Below, one piece after another: positions 1-11,274 of a stretch of DNA of 64,000 nt. This DNA comes from Allolobophora icterica (Eukaryota > Annelida > Clitellata > Crassiclitellata > Lumbricidae). Below the pieces are notes generated by a model. That model searched no databases and was not told the origin of the DNA. It saw nothing but the letters and a program-made list of their open reading frames with translations. Each line of letters opens with the position of its first letter. Position 1 is the stretch's first letter. The translations under genes and the position numbers were made by a program. The stretch lies in assembly GCA_963556255.1 (NCBI GenBank), contig OY744608.1, positions 70,709,077 through 70,773,076 on the forward strand. Reading direction: 5' to 3'.

Positions 1-1040
1 GGTCGCAATGGCGCTGCACTCATAACTATCTAACTGCTCTAAATAAGTGCTAATCAGTTAGATTAGTTACTAATTAGTTACTAGTCGTGCGGTGAATGAA
101 GTATTAGTAGTGAATAAGTAAACTCCTACTCAGTGTCTCTGATGAGTCTGTCCTGAAGTAGTGCTATATGAAACTGTTATTACTGTTTACGTTCAGCCGG
201 CGATTGGCTGGAGCTTGTTTCTGACCCTCGCCCCCCCCCTCCAACCCCCACAGCCCCGCAGTAGCACTAGCGCCCTCTGGTTAATTCTGGCAGAGACCTC
301 GTCTACCAGCTGTTTCTTTGGTCCCATAAATCTCCCGGAAGACCTCAACAACCTATAGCGAGCACTCCACCAGTTGGCTGCAAAGGCTGCTTATACTATA
401 ATGAGACACCCTGCCACTAAAGCAAGGTGAACGTACATATGTGTAAGTAATCCAGCTGCTGTAGTAGTTGCTTCGGAGTGTCTCTCGTGAGTTTTGTTAA
501 TTAGCCTGTAATATTGTGTTGTTGATGTGTAATGTAACTTAAATCTCCTAAACTTCTTAGTTACTGTTTAACAATGCTGTGTAAATATCAAAGATGATTA
601 GCGTCGCCCTCCTGCTTTAACCAGGCTTATGCCCCACAACCAGTGGCGTAAGAGAGACCACCTTATTTACCAGCGCTGTAAGAAATCAAGTCCGTAATGG
701 TCAGAGTGTTTGGTCGTTTTCAGTTTCTGGTCATGATGTGGTGGATGAAGCCGAGGACACAGCATTGTGATATTTATGGTCATGAGACGAGGTGGCGTTC
801 TTTTAAGGTGGAAACTTCACTAAAAAGTAGCTTCCTTTATTTTATCATTGCATTTTAGATTTTATGATTTTTTGCATGAACGGTAGGAGATGCGAATGTT
901 GGATTACTCGACTGCAGTCTGATTCACTTTTGTACTTTAACTGATTTAGGAAAACAGTTGCATTGGATGCTTCAGCACGAAACGTCTATGTAAGCTTGCA
1001 AAGGATGATTTGTTAAGTGCAGGTTGGAAAGGAGTGACAT
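1..1040. other. Unassigned non-coding sequence
   Basis: No open frame with recognisable protein content and no tandem repeat. A SINE-like phrase (TAGCGCCCTCTGG-type) lies near 268-281, but no tRNA-like promoter boxes are visible around it. Otherwise nothing seen. Confidence 0.4.
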
Positions 1041-1272
1041 CCTTGGACACGGATCCATCCAGTTGGACTGTTATGAGGTACTTTCTTCTATTGTTAGGTC
1101 CTTTCTTCTATTACTTCCTCCTTTGTCCGATATTCTTAAATGATGCTTGTCTATACTATTATCTGCTCCCATTATAGTCTATTTCAAATATATGTATGTT
1201 ATCGCTCTGTAGAATGTAATGGTTTGACGCTTGACAGTTGCAAGTAAAGGCTACTTACTTACTTACTTTTTG
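1040..1272 (+). mobile_element. Possible LINE 3' end with ACTT tail
   Basis: A non-coding stretch ends in GCAAGTAAAGGC followed by a short (ACTT)n run at about 1252-1270. This imitates the 3' ends of truncated LINEs elsewhere in the window (GCAATAAAGA plus a short microsatellite tail). There is no coding remnant to confirm it. A mirror-orientation run of GTAA repeats occurs at 56216-56235. Confidence 0.3.
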
Positions 1273-1441
1273 ATCCTGTCAGGATAGATAGGCCTAGGGG
1301 CTTTCGGTCAGTTCGCATGGAGATTGTTGTGACACCAGGGGTGGCAGAAGGGCCTTTAGCAAATCTCGTATTAGTCATTTTGACTGACAGTTCATTTAGA
1401 CGGATTGATGGATCGCTAGCTGCTCTGATGAAATGGAACAA

Positions 1442-1512
1442 AGACAGACAAAGAAACAGGCAGACAGACAGACAGACAGACACACATACAGACACACATA
1501 CAGACAGACAGA
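1442..1512. repeat. ACAG/ACAC microsatellite
   Basis: Tetranucleotide CAGA repeat interrupted by CACACATA units. The open frames across it are low-complexity by-products. Confidence 0.9.
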
Positions 1513-1699
1513 TCGTTATGGGTCGCCAGTAGGAACAATCCATTTCTGGATTGCACAACTGGACAAAACTTGATAGCAGGATGCATTACACAATTAATTA
1601 TGGATTTTTACAGTTTTTGGTGGCGAAATATCGCACTGATATTTCAGCAAACAGTTTAATGGGATTTGATCAGAAAAAGTTAGTCGCAAATCATATGAA

Positions 1700-3188
1700 T
1701 AGTGCATACTAGTAAGTATATATTCATCGACCTAGCAAAAGCATTTGACACTGTGGACCATAACATCTTGTTAAAAAAGTTATCTAACTACGGAGTAAGA
1801 GGGACACAGTTAAAATGGTTTCAAAGTTATTTACAAAATAGAACCCAAAAGGTGGCATGTAATGGTATATTATCAGATATTGGGTATATCACTCATGGAG
1901 TTCCACAAGGCTCAAACCTCGGACCACTTCTATTTCTTTTATATATAAACGACCTAGCAAACACCTCAAAAGTCATGCATTTTATACTATTCGCAGATGA
2001 CACCAATATTTTTTACTCAAACAGCTCCTGGGTATCCCTTACTGAGATTGTTAATAAGGAACTAGCAACTATAAACACATGGTTTGCAGCAAATAAACTC
2101 ACCCTTAACATTGATAAGACAAATTTCATATTATTTAAATCGCATAGAAAAATCAAAGTAGTTGATGTGGAATTACAAATTGATGGAGTACCCATTACCC
2201 AAGTTAAAACTACTAAATTTCTTGGCATATACGTTGATCAACACTTAAATTGGAAGGATCACATCAATTATATCACATTGAAAATTGCCAAAATTATAGG
2301 GATAATATCTAGAGTATCATACTTGCTTCCCAAGGACATCAGACTGAACCTATATTATTCACTAATATACCCCTATTTAAGCTACTGTAGTATGATATGG
2401 GCTTCTAATTATGAGTCCAGACTTAATAAACTAATGTTACTGCAAAAAAAAGCCGTGAGAATAATAAATGGGTCCCCTCGAAGAGAACACTCTGACCCAA
2501 TATTCAAGAATTTAAATATATTAAAAATCGATCAAATTAGAAGAATGCAAATAGTAGAATTCGTATATCAGTATGAACGGAACTTACTCCCAAAGTCGTT
2601 CAGGGGATATTTTACCATGGGATCACAAATCCATGCACATAACACTAGAACAGCAGCTACATATCGCCCAATACGGGCTCGTACAAATATAAGAGAATTT
2701 AGTATGAAAGCATCAGGGCCACAACTTTGGAATGAGACTCCTCTTGAAATTCGGCACTCTAAAAATCGCTTCGAATTTAAACTTCAACTAAGAGAATATC
2801 TAATTAATGTATAGCTCCCCCCAGTTTTATATGATAAAGCCTTAATTAATAGAAGAGACATCTCCAATTGGTAGGCGTGTACGTGCACCGGGGCCCGGCT
2901 GTTGAGCCATTTAGTTAAGAATTTAGTTAAGCGAGTTTGAACTTAATTAAGAAAAGCCAGCCATGAATTTAGAAATTATAATACGTTGTATGGGTGACCC
3001 CGCCTAGCGGGATTATTTCCCTTTGGGGCCACCCTTTGCAACCTTTAACCAGTATTTATATGTTGTATTTACAATCGAAAAGATGTATTTTTCTTGTGGT
3101 TTTTTACGTTGATATATGGAAAGCTTGTTACGTTTTGGTTTTTTTTGGTTGCAATAAAGACTTTTGATTTGATTTGATTTGATTTGAT
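1700..3188 (+). mobile_element. LINE copy with RT and TTGAT-repeat 3' tail
   Basis: The element comprises the RT frame, about 330 bp of 3' UTR and a 3' terminus GGTTGCAATAAAGAC followed by about five TTTGA units (3160-3188). AATAAA lies just before the tail. The UTR phrase TAGCGGGATTATTT (3005-3018) recurs at 49860 in a second copy, so both are the same family. No convincing target-site duplication is visible; both flanks are TA-rich, which hides one. Confidence 0.85.
1702..2814 (+). CDS. Non-LTR retrotransposon reverse transcriptase, 5'-truncated
   Basis: The 370-codon open frame encodes the catalytic core and C-terminal part of a LINE-type reverse transcriptase, which copies the element's RNA at a nicked chromosomal target. 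Visible motifs are FIDLAKAFDTVDH near the start (RT motif A with its aspartate), HGVPQGSNLGPLLF (motif B), the catalytic FADD at 1990-2001, and a C-terminal GPQLWNETPLEIR block typical of jockey/CR1-type elements. The endonuclease domain and the N-terminal fingers are missing, and sequence upstream of about 1700 is not RT-like. The copy is therefore 5'-truncated, as is usual for LINEs. The surviving frame has no stop or frameshift, so insertion was fairly recent. The start codon given is only the first ATG in the surviving frame. Clade assignment is inferred. Confidence 0.9.
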   Translation: MHTSKYIFIDLAKAFDTVDHNILLKKLSNYGVRGTQLKWFQSYLQNRTQKVACNGILSDIGYITHGVPQGSNLGPLLFLLYINDLANTSKVMHFILFADDTNIFYSNSSWVSLTEIVNKELATINTWFAANKLTLNIDKTNFILFKSHRKIKVVDVELQIDGVPITQVKTTKFLGIYVDQHLNWKDHINYITLKIAKIIGIISRVSYLLPKDIRLNLYYSLIYPYLSYCSMIWASNYESRLNKLMLLQKKAVRIINGSPRREHSDPIFKNLNILKIDQIRRMQIVEFVYQYERNLLPKSFRGYFTMGSQIHAHNTRTAATYRPIRARTNIREFSMKASGPQLWNETPLEIRHSKNRFEFKLQLREYLINV

Positions 3189-3189
3189 A

Positions 3190-4060
3190 TATATATACTG
3201 GCATGTTCAACGATCGAAGGAAGACCGCTGCTCCTTCAAGATATCTACCTATAGCGGCAGATTATAGTAAGTAAATGTCCAGAAGCTCACATGATGTCCA
3301 GCTTCATGCATCTCTTTCTAAATAGCATGATGTTTACCTATAGCTATCATACTGGCTCTTGCAGTCCACTCACAGTTAATCCCATCACCAGGGCAAACCT
3401 CTGCAGACGAGTTTCCTCTGGCCAGCTGTTTGTCCAAACGTCCCAAGATGTATAGCTTCCATGTCTTCTAGTAGACTGGTCATTGTTTACTGAATTCGCT
3501 TGCACTAGGTTTGCCGGACCATTCGCTTTTTCTTACCTCATTTCACAGACAATTGAAGACTTTTCTTTTTCCAGGTTCTTTTGAGGTGCATGTATAAATT
3601 AGCATGATACATATAAGTACGTGACTGTCCTTTGCCTCACAGGACCAAGTACCTATGATGGATTTTCAGGTGTCAAAGGGTCATTTTAGATGCACATGTA
3701 TGTCTGAAGATCTCGGTTATCGTTTGCGTGCAATATGATCTCTGGATCAGACCAGAGCTCCCTTCAACATTGCAGCCATTCCAAAGACTTTGAAACTATT
3801 GAAATGGCTCCATGTTAACCGACCATTCATTACATTAAGGTGTTCACCAACTTTAGCCAGGCATTATAGTTGGATGTCTAAAATTCTAGATAGCTTCACT
3901 GGCCATGTAAGGGATTTCTCAAAGACACAGCGTATACTATCTGAATGAAATCACAAATTCAGTATTAGAAAAACAATTAGATACTAAATAAAGGAATTCA
4001 ATGATATTTAACTTATTTAGGAATCTTAAAAACTGATGTGTGTTTTCGATGAATTACTGT
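3190..4060. other. Unassigned non-coding sequence
   Basis: AT-rich unique-looking sequence. No gene, tandem repeat or recognisable transposon was seen. Confidence 0.4.
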
Positions 4061-4063
4061 GGA

Positions 4064-4066
<3 letters not shown>

Positions 4067-4103
<37 letters not shown>

Positions 4104-4167
4104 AATATATATATATATATATCTATTATATATATTATATATATATACATACATATATATATATATC
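4067..4167. repeat. AT dinucleotide repeat
   Basis: Interrupted (AT)n of about 100 bp. Confidence 0.95.
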
Positions 4168-4169
4168 TG

Positions 4170-4635
4170 GTGGAATTGTATTCCTGTGAAACTGAACTTT
4201 GAACGGGTTTTATAGTGGATCTCATTAGCTGTTAACCTGTTAACCAATTGATTGGGGCCATTGAATAATAATTCCGGGTCTTACCTTTAACCGCCGAATA
4301 TTTATATCTGTTTAACCTTAACCTCCGCTTAATGCAATGCTGCGGATTACGTGGCAGATTCGCAGCACGAACGTTGTACATTGGATACGCAACGGGCCTC
4401 GTGTTGAATCCATGCCTTGGTTGACCGCAGTTTTATTGAAGGCTTCTTCGGTTTCAACACGGTGGCCCAGTGGTTAGTCTTTCCAGTTGTAGAACTCTGT
4501 GTTTGTTGCTTGAGTCCTCCTACGCTTTTTTTGTTATTATTATCATCATTATTATTTGCCTCTGTGTACATATGATCCCTCGGGATTGCAAAAATTAGGG
4601 CGCATGGTTCTGGAATGGCTAGTCTTCACAGATGG

Positions 4636-4637
<2 letters not shown>
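4170..4637. other. Non-coding; possible decayed tRNA-like fragment
   Basis: At about 4457-4525 the phrase GTGGCCCAGTGGTTAGTC, followed some 40 bases later by a weak GTTGCTTGAGTCC, resembles the A and B boxes of a tRNA-derived SINE. The B box is poor, so this is tentative. Nothing else was seen. Confidence 0.25.
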
Positions 4638-4686
<49 letters not shown>

Positions 4687-4694
4687 TTATTACG

Positions 4695-4788
<94 letters not shown>
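4638..4788. repeat. ATT trinucleotide repeat
   Basis: About 150 bp of (ATT)n with two interruptions. Frames across it read as poly-Tyr, poly-Leu or poly-Ile and are not genes. Confidence 0.95.
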
Positions 4789-4789
<1 letters not shown>

Positions 4790-5560
4790 ATGAAGATTTA
4801 TAAAGTGCAAGTTTATCTAACTAAGTATACACCGCAATTGCACCAGTGCGTCTTTGTTCGTATTATTGGTGAGATATGACTTGGTAAGGTGTCGTATAGT
4901 ATGGTAAGTTACGGTATGTTATTAGCCTGGCTTTCCAGCTGACAGAGTTAATGCAGCGATGACTGGTCAGCGATTGTTTTGGAAGAGGACGCTTAAGCAA
5001 GACTTGTGTGTGTCGAAGGCATTGTGATCTCTATATGCATGAGGATTGAGGAGGCGCCTACTCCTCCTGGTTCTCTTTCTTCTCCTCTTCTTGCTTCCGT
5101 TTGCCATGACTCAGACAAATGCATATTTACAAATCATTTGCTGGCGATCTGCCTTGACCCGTCCACTCCCCCTCCGCGGGTTCACGATGGGTGGGGAGAT
5201 ATCGTGCCCAGTAGAATAGAACTGTTTCAGGATTATTGCGTCTTCTGGTTGGCGTTTGTTTGACGAGGATTCTAGTTGCCAGTAGAGGAGCAGCGGACTG
5301 GTTGAATGAATGGAGGAGCATGTCCTTGCACGTGGGTGCCTCAGCGGGGTTTACATCCATTCAGATCGTCATGAAGGCTGGGTTCCGTGTTCAATGGGAA
5401 CAGTGCAGTGCTGTTGAATGCTCCTTCAAGTAACAGTCCGTTGAAGGAAATTGAAGTCACCTGCAACGTGCCCTCTCTCTTTGCACTCACTATAAGCCTG
5501 TAATTACTTTTGTTCCTGCTTTTCACAATGCTACTTGGGTCCTCCTCGTATTTGGCTCGT
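4790..5560. other. Unassigned non-coding sequence
   Basis: Several short overlapping open frames on both strands, none with recognisable or coherent protein content. No repeat structure seen. Confidence 0.35.
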
Positions 5561-5567
5561 AATAACA

Positions 5568-5712
5568 CGGTAGCTGATTTGTTAGAGCCTTCGGGTTATA
5601 AAGCGCTGAGCATACTGGTTCGAACCTCCCGAACGTATACATGTATACACGATAGGTCGTGTGCGTGCACTTTGGAAGGAGGGCAATATCAAATACAGTT
5701 GTAATGTGCCCT
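5568..5712 (+). mobile_element. tRNA-derived SINE, family 1, short copy
   Basis: The head reads as a tRNA-like promoter: A-box-like TAGCTGATTTGTTAGAGCC (5573-5591) and a near-perfect B box GGTTCGAACCTCC (5620-5632). The 3' part (about 5650-5705) holds GTGCACTTTGGAAGGAGGGC and ends ATCAAATACAGTTGTA. The same tail occurs in inverse orientation at 45476-45870 and 56380-56450, defining a dispersed family. Confidence 0.7.
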
Positions 5713-5824
5713 ATGAAATCTATAGTTGTACAAGGCTCAAAACCCGTCGCTTGTCGCTTCCTAGATAATGAACAAGAAGCCGAAATAGGCGAGAGGTGTA
5801 AAAAATATTGAACATTCTTCAATT

Positions 5825-6930
5825 GGCCGTATTCATGAGACAGGTGTAAGTCTTACTCCCAGCTTAAAACTAGTCTACGCCGGAGTAGTGGGTTAAATCG
5901 GTATTCATGAGACAAGCGTACCGCCTTACTCTGGGTGTAACGCTACTCCGAATCGACCCTAGGAGTAAGGCCGCTATTCCCAGCGTAGCGGCTATAAACA
6001 AAGATGGCGCGTCATAATTCGCCGCATTCGATGAGGTTTTAGATGTCAAAAAGTCTTTCAGAGGTGCCGTAATTAGCTCGTATTGTTCACCGACAACGAA
6101 CTTTATATTGCTTTTCGTTCTGGCTGTCACAAACTGCTAAAATTTGATGAGATGTCTGACGATGATGCATTCGAAGTGCCGCGCATGGGTTCCTTACAGT
6201 ACTGTGGGTAACGCGGGTTTATTTTCACGTAATTTAACTGTAGAATGCAACGGATACCAAAAAAGCTGTGCTGGAATATTATTGTCAAGGAAAGAGTTTA
6301 ACTCATGAGTTGACTCGTGCATTTCAGAAATTTGTATAAGCTTAGGTTTGTTCTGAAGGCATTATTATTAAATCTATTGCGTTTTTTATATCCAATAATT
6401 AATTGTATCCCGTAAGTAATGGTGAAAATGTTGATTCTCATTCTTAAGCAATTGATTAGCATAGACATTACAAACATTATACACATTATTTTATAGTAAC
6501 CTAGCTGTAATGCAATCTTTCATAATAATGCAGAGAATATCAACTTACCCTCATTAATTTATCTTGTGTTATAATTTAGTTGTTATTATTTAACCATAAA
6601 ATCATCCAGACTTACTCTAACCCACGCCTGTTTTGATTTTACGTTTAGGCCTATGTTAAATATGATTCGTTTTGATTAACGGCCGTCGTTTAATCTTTGT
6701 TTACTTCAGCTGTCGGGACTGACGGCATATAAATACCTTGTAAGCATGCTAAAATAATCCATAACCACTCAAATTATGACGAGTGTACTTTCCCGCGGGG
6801 AAAACCCAGCATTTACGCCCGGAATAACTAATCCCTTGGATACTCCGGTCTCATGAATACGAACCACGACTAAGTGCTATTCGAGGAATAGTTACTCCCA
6901 GCGTAGGCGCTACGCCTAGACTAGCTTAAT
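5825..6930. repeat. Left arm of giant inverted repeat
   Basis: This 1.1-kb arm is the reverse complement of 7078-8185. In the segments compared by eye the arms differ only by a 2-base GC indel near 6009 and scattered single bases (for example at 5829 and near 6917). A 62-codon frame at 6298-6486 (- strand) recurs identically at 7522-7710 (+ strand). The arm begins GGCCGTATTCATGAGACAGG, and TATTCATGAGACAAG recurs at about 5911. No transposase was recognised. Confidence 0.95.
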
Positions 6931-7088
6931 CCATATTCATGAATATGGCCTGGGGCCATATTCATGAATATGGCCTGGGGCCATATTCATGAGACAAGAT
7001 TAAGCTAGTCCATATTCATGAATATGGCCTGGGGCCATATTCATGAATATGGCCTGGGGCCATATTCATGAGACAAGATTAAGCTAGT
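6931..7088. repeat. Two 79-bp tandem units at palindrome centre
   Basis: 6931-7009 and 7010-7088 are two copies of a 79-bp unit. Each holds two CATATTCATGAATATGGCC palindromes and ends GAGACAAGATTAAGCTAGT. The second copy overlaps the start of the right arm. Confidence 0.9.
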
Positions 7089-8185
7089 CTAAGCGTAGCG
7101 CCTACGCTGGGAGTAACTATTCCTCGAATAGCACTTAGTCGTGGTTCGTATTCATGAGACCGGAGTATCCAAGGGATTAGTTATTCCGGGCGTAAATGCT
7201 GGGTTTTCCCCGCGGGAAAGTACACTCGTCATAATTTGAGTGGTTATGGATTATTTTAGCATGCTTACAAGGTATTTATATGCCGTCAGTCCCGACAGCT
7301 GAAGTAAACAAAGATTAAACGACGGCCGTTAATCAAAACGAATCATATTTAACATAGGCCTAAACGTAAAATCAAAACAGGCGTGGGTTAGAGTAAGTCT
7401 GGATGATTTTATGGTTAAATAATAACAACTAAATTATAACACAAGATAAATTAATGAGGGTAAGTTGATATTCTCTGCATTATTATGAAAGATTGCATTA
7501 CAGCTAGGTTACTATAAAATAATGTGTATAATGTTTGTAATGTCTATGCTAATCAATTGCTTAAGAATGAGAATCAACATTTTCACCATTACTTACGGGA
7601 TACAATTAATTATTGGATATAAAAAACGCAATAGATTTAATAATAATGCCTTCAGAACAAACCTAAGCTTATACAAATTTCTGAAATGCACGAGTCAACT
7701 CATGAGTTAAACTCTTTCCTTGACAATAATATTCCAGCACAGCTTTTTTGGTATCCGTTGCATTCTACAGTTAAATTACGTGAAAATAAACCCGCGTTAC
7801 CCACAGTACTGTAAGGAACCCATGCGCGGCACTTCGAATGCATCATCGTCAGACATCTCATCAAATTTTAGCAGTTTGTGACAGCCAGAACGAAAAGCAA
7901 TATAAAGTTCGTTGTCGGTGAACAATACGAGCTAATTACGGCACCTCTGAAAGACTTTTTGACATCTAAAACCTCATCGAATGCGGCGAATTATGACGGC
8001 CGCCATCTTTGTTTATAGCCGCTACGCTGGGAATAGCGGCCTTACTCCTAGGGTCGATTCGGAGTAGCGTTACACCCAGAGTAAGGCGGTACGCTTGTCT
8101 CATGAATACCGATTTAACCCACTACTCCGGCGTAGACTAGTTTTAAGCTGGGAGTAAGACTTACACCTGTCTCATGAATATGGCC
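7078..8185. repeat. Right arm of giant inverted repeat
   Basis: Reverse complement of 5825-6930, ending CTGTCTCATGAATATGGCC. A short frame read on the - strand of the left arm gives a coherent-looking peptide (FVVGEQYELITAPLKDFL and flanks). I do not recognise it, and stops interrupt it beyond about 85 codons. Confidence 0.95.
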
Positions 8186-8189
8186 CTAG

Positions 8190-10590
8190 CAGTTGCCTAT
8201 GAATTTGCCATAATTTGCAAAGTAGTAATCCGATTTTGATGCCATTTGTTTGATTCGATACAGGATATAGCCCTTTATTGCCCAGAAAAATTGTAGTACA
8301 CTCAAGTAATGGTTGCTGAGGACTTAGATGACACGAATATTCTGAAATGTTTTGTTCGATTTTCTCGCTATATATTAATGAAAGAATCAAACGAGCATAA
8401 CTTCAGTTAGCAAAAAGATATTTTCATTCTGTAAAATGTATTTTGAAGCAGATTAATTGTAGAATATGATTAAATAAAAATGTCAGAAACCGACATGTGA
8501 CGGGTTTTGACCCCTGGCGTCACATATTGTATATATTACAATTGTATTGTATTCTATAAAGTACAGTGTTGATACAATACAATATGACTGTATTGTATCG
8601 AATACAGTAGTGTTGTATTGTTTCCGCGCCTCAGATTCACATTTCGGTGTGACCTTGCGCGCGTTACAAATTTAATCAATAAATAATAATAAATAAATAA
8701 TATCAAATACAGTTGTATTCTGTTGTATCTGTTTTCAACAGAGAACCAATGTAGTTGGTCCTTAGTGGTAAAACGCATTTAGTGGTTGGTGGCTGAGCAC
8801 ATCTAACTGCTGCATTCAGGATTTGTTACCGAACGTGTCCTATGCAACTGGTTAGGATTTGTAAATTGGTCAGCAGACAGTTTGCACGTTAATAATGACA
8901 GTAATAATATTGACTTTATAAAAACAATATTGATGGTAGCGAAGATTTGCTTCAAGTGAACAAACTTCAATGTGTAATTATAGGTTTGAAAACTGTTGAT
9001 GATCTTGTTGAGTCCTGAGGATCCATTCCTTTCTTTTCTTCAGACACAATTTCTGTGAAGTAAGGTACAACAAATCCTAGCTAATTCCAAGCATTTGAAC
9101 TTTTCTGTCTTCACTTAGAGCAATTTCCGACTGACTTTCTTCTCATCGGGGTTTTATTTCGACCGCCCACTTATAGGTCCCAGTAGCAGGGAATTTCGAT
9201 TAGAAGCTCTGGTTCTACTAGTAATGAAACGCTCAGTGCTACAAAGAAGCGTTTTTCTTTGGTCATTCACACACACTTTGTCACTGATCCATTTACCAGG
9301 TTCGTCATAGATCGCTGGACGAGGATCATCCCACTGATCTCAGTCCCTCTTACTCCACGCCCTACAAGCAAAAACTATTAAGAATTTGCCTCAGGGCAAA
9401 AACCGGATACTGCCGTCTGCCGTCGTGAGTAATTGAAAGACCATTCGAGTGGAGACGACGCAGCTTCTCCGTTGTTCTTCGGTTTCTCGTTTATTAGAAA
9501 GCCATTTATTATGAAATGCTACTCACGAAATGCCACGGATTTGATGGAAGTGCCTCCGTCTTTGGAGCATTCCTCTGCAAATTCAAGACATCTGTCGCTT
9601 TATGGGAAAGAAGTTTTATGACACCGAAATTTATTGAAAACACATAGCTTCATAACTGGCGGGAATCTCGGTGAGAATTTCTGTCTATCGGTAGGAAAAT
9701 CGTTCAAGCATCGATGAAAATGAAGGTCTATGTGACAGAATGCTAACGAGGGGAGGGGGTCTGTTGTCAGGAATTGAAGGACCAGATTGTTTTGTTGATT
9801 TCTTAAATGTTCTCTATTCTGTATCTTCTCATACGGTGAACTGTTGAGAACCGAAATGTTTTGTTAATGTTCTTTTGTGATCTTTCACCAACTTTTGTTC
9901 AGTCAGGTGGTAGAGTGGGAGAGAGAAAATGATGGGATAGCATGTTGTAGAGCGATTCCACTGGACTAGTTAGGTGCAGAAGTTGTGCTGTGATTTGGAA
10001 AGAAAGGGAGAGAAGCGTAATTTGTCTGGCCGGACAGTGTCCAGGGTTGTTTCGGTCGAAATCACTTGGATCGTTTCCTAATGAAGTTAATTAGACGTGG
10101 TTGAGTGGATTTCTGAATGGACCCGGTCTAATAAATTCCGATATAGGTGTTGCTGATGACGGCCTCGAACAGTCGGCCACTCATGCGTTGAATGTATAAT
10201 GACTTTTAAATGGCGCCTTGTTAGTCTGCTTACACCCTGTTTGGGTTCCATGGGTCGTTTCTCTTCCAGACCAACATTCAGTATCTGTTGGCCTTGCCAG
10301 CAGGAGGTAATGTTAACGTTTGTCCATGTGGTTCTAGGCTTCATTAGACCTAGCGGCCATGGTTGGGAATATATGTAGCTGTTTGCCATTAAAGATAGCC
10401 TTGGGAATTATTATCTGCCTTATTCTTGTTGCTTTATGTCATCCACGTATACTGATTTAAGTTTAGATTGTGTTCCTATGCCAGCATCATCCTCCAGTCA
10501 GAGGTTCCTCCAAGGAACTGTAGAATATGGAGGAATCGGTTAGATCCGGGTTTTATGTCCTTGGCTGGGAAGCATCTCTGATGAGTCTCT
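8190..10590. other. Unassigned sequence with SINE-tail remnants
   Basis: At 8520-8740 several GTATTGTATT and ATCAAATACAGTTGTATT phrases match the tail of SINE family 1 (best at 8700-8722). An isolated 100-codon frame on the - strand at 10087-10389 has no recognisable content and no neighbours to support it. The rest shows nothing. Confidence 0.35.
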
Positions 10591-10594
10591 CTTA

Positions 10595-10882
10595 TATACA
10601 CTCATACTTACACACTCGTATACACATATATACAGTTTATACACACATGCATATATCCATGTATGCATTCTTGCATACATTACATACGTATATACAAACA
10701 TACAAACGTGTACTCATACACATATGCCAATGCATACACATACATACATACAAACCTACATACACACACATGCATATATGCATACATTTATGCGTGCATA
10801 CATACATACATACATACATACATACATACATACATACATACATACATACATACATACATACATACATACATACATACATACA

Positions 10883-10918
<36 letters not shown>

Positions 10919-11010
10919 TGCATATATTCATACATACATATATGCATATATTCATACATACACGCTCATACACATATGCACTTACTTACGTACATACATA
11001 CAGGTATAGG
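10595..11010. repeat. CATA tetranucleotide array
   Basis: Pure (CATA)n of about 115 bp at 10797-10911 inside a wider degenerate array. Because 4 is not a multiple of 3 and CATA lacks stops, all frames stay open on both strands; those frames are not genes. Confidence 0.95.
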
Positions 11011-11274
11011 TTGATTTGCTGTTGTCTTCGTTTCACCCCACTCGCTCGGACCATGAACTCCAGACTAGTTCTGTATGTCTATATATAGAGGGATGTAAAG
11101 AGATGTTTTGCCTTAACTCTTTACCCCAATGAGGATTCTCTTAATTGTCTTAATGCCGACAAGCGTTTCCTTAGCGGCCAAGAACAGACCGTCAGTGCCT
11201 CGTTTTGTCAGTTACAGTTGCTAACTGATAGAGACGTCTCTCTCTAAGTCTACTAGGTCCAGTTGACTCTACTA

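Larger units (their letters stand above)
5825..8185. mobile_element. Fold-back or head-to-head DNA-transposon-like element
   Basis: Both ends of each arm carry the same inverted terminus, GGCC(A/G)TATTCATGAGACA. Each 1.1-kb arm can therefore be read as one transposon-like unit with terminal inverted repeats plus subterminal repeats (TATTCATGAGAC again 80-100 bp inside). The pair then forms a composite palindrome. No transposase and no clear target-site duplication were seen. A collapsed or chimeric assembly is the alternative; the small arm differences argue against a simple read-through artefact. Confidence 0.6.

Noticed and set aside
6298..7710. Duplicated 62-residue frame in both palindrome arms as a gene pair
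   Set aside because: The duplication follows from the inverted repeat. The short AT-rich frame has no coding signature.
5825..8185. CRISPR-like or tRNA-like array at the palindrome centre
   Set aside because: The repeats are two 79-bp tandem units of nested palindromes without spacers, in eukaryotic DNA.
10087..10389. 100-codon frame on the - strand
   Set aside because: No recognisable motif, no splice context and no neighbouring coding remnant; kept only as a remark.
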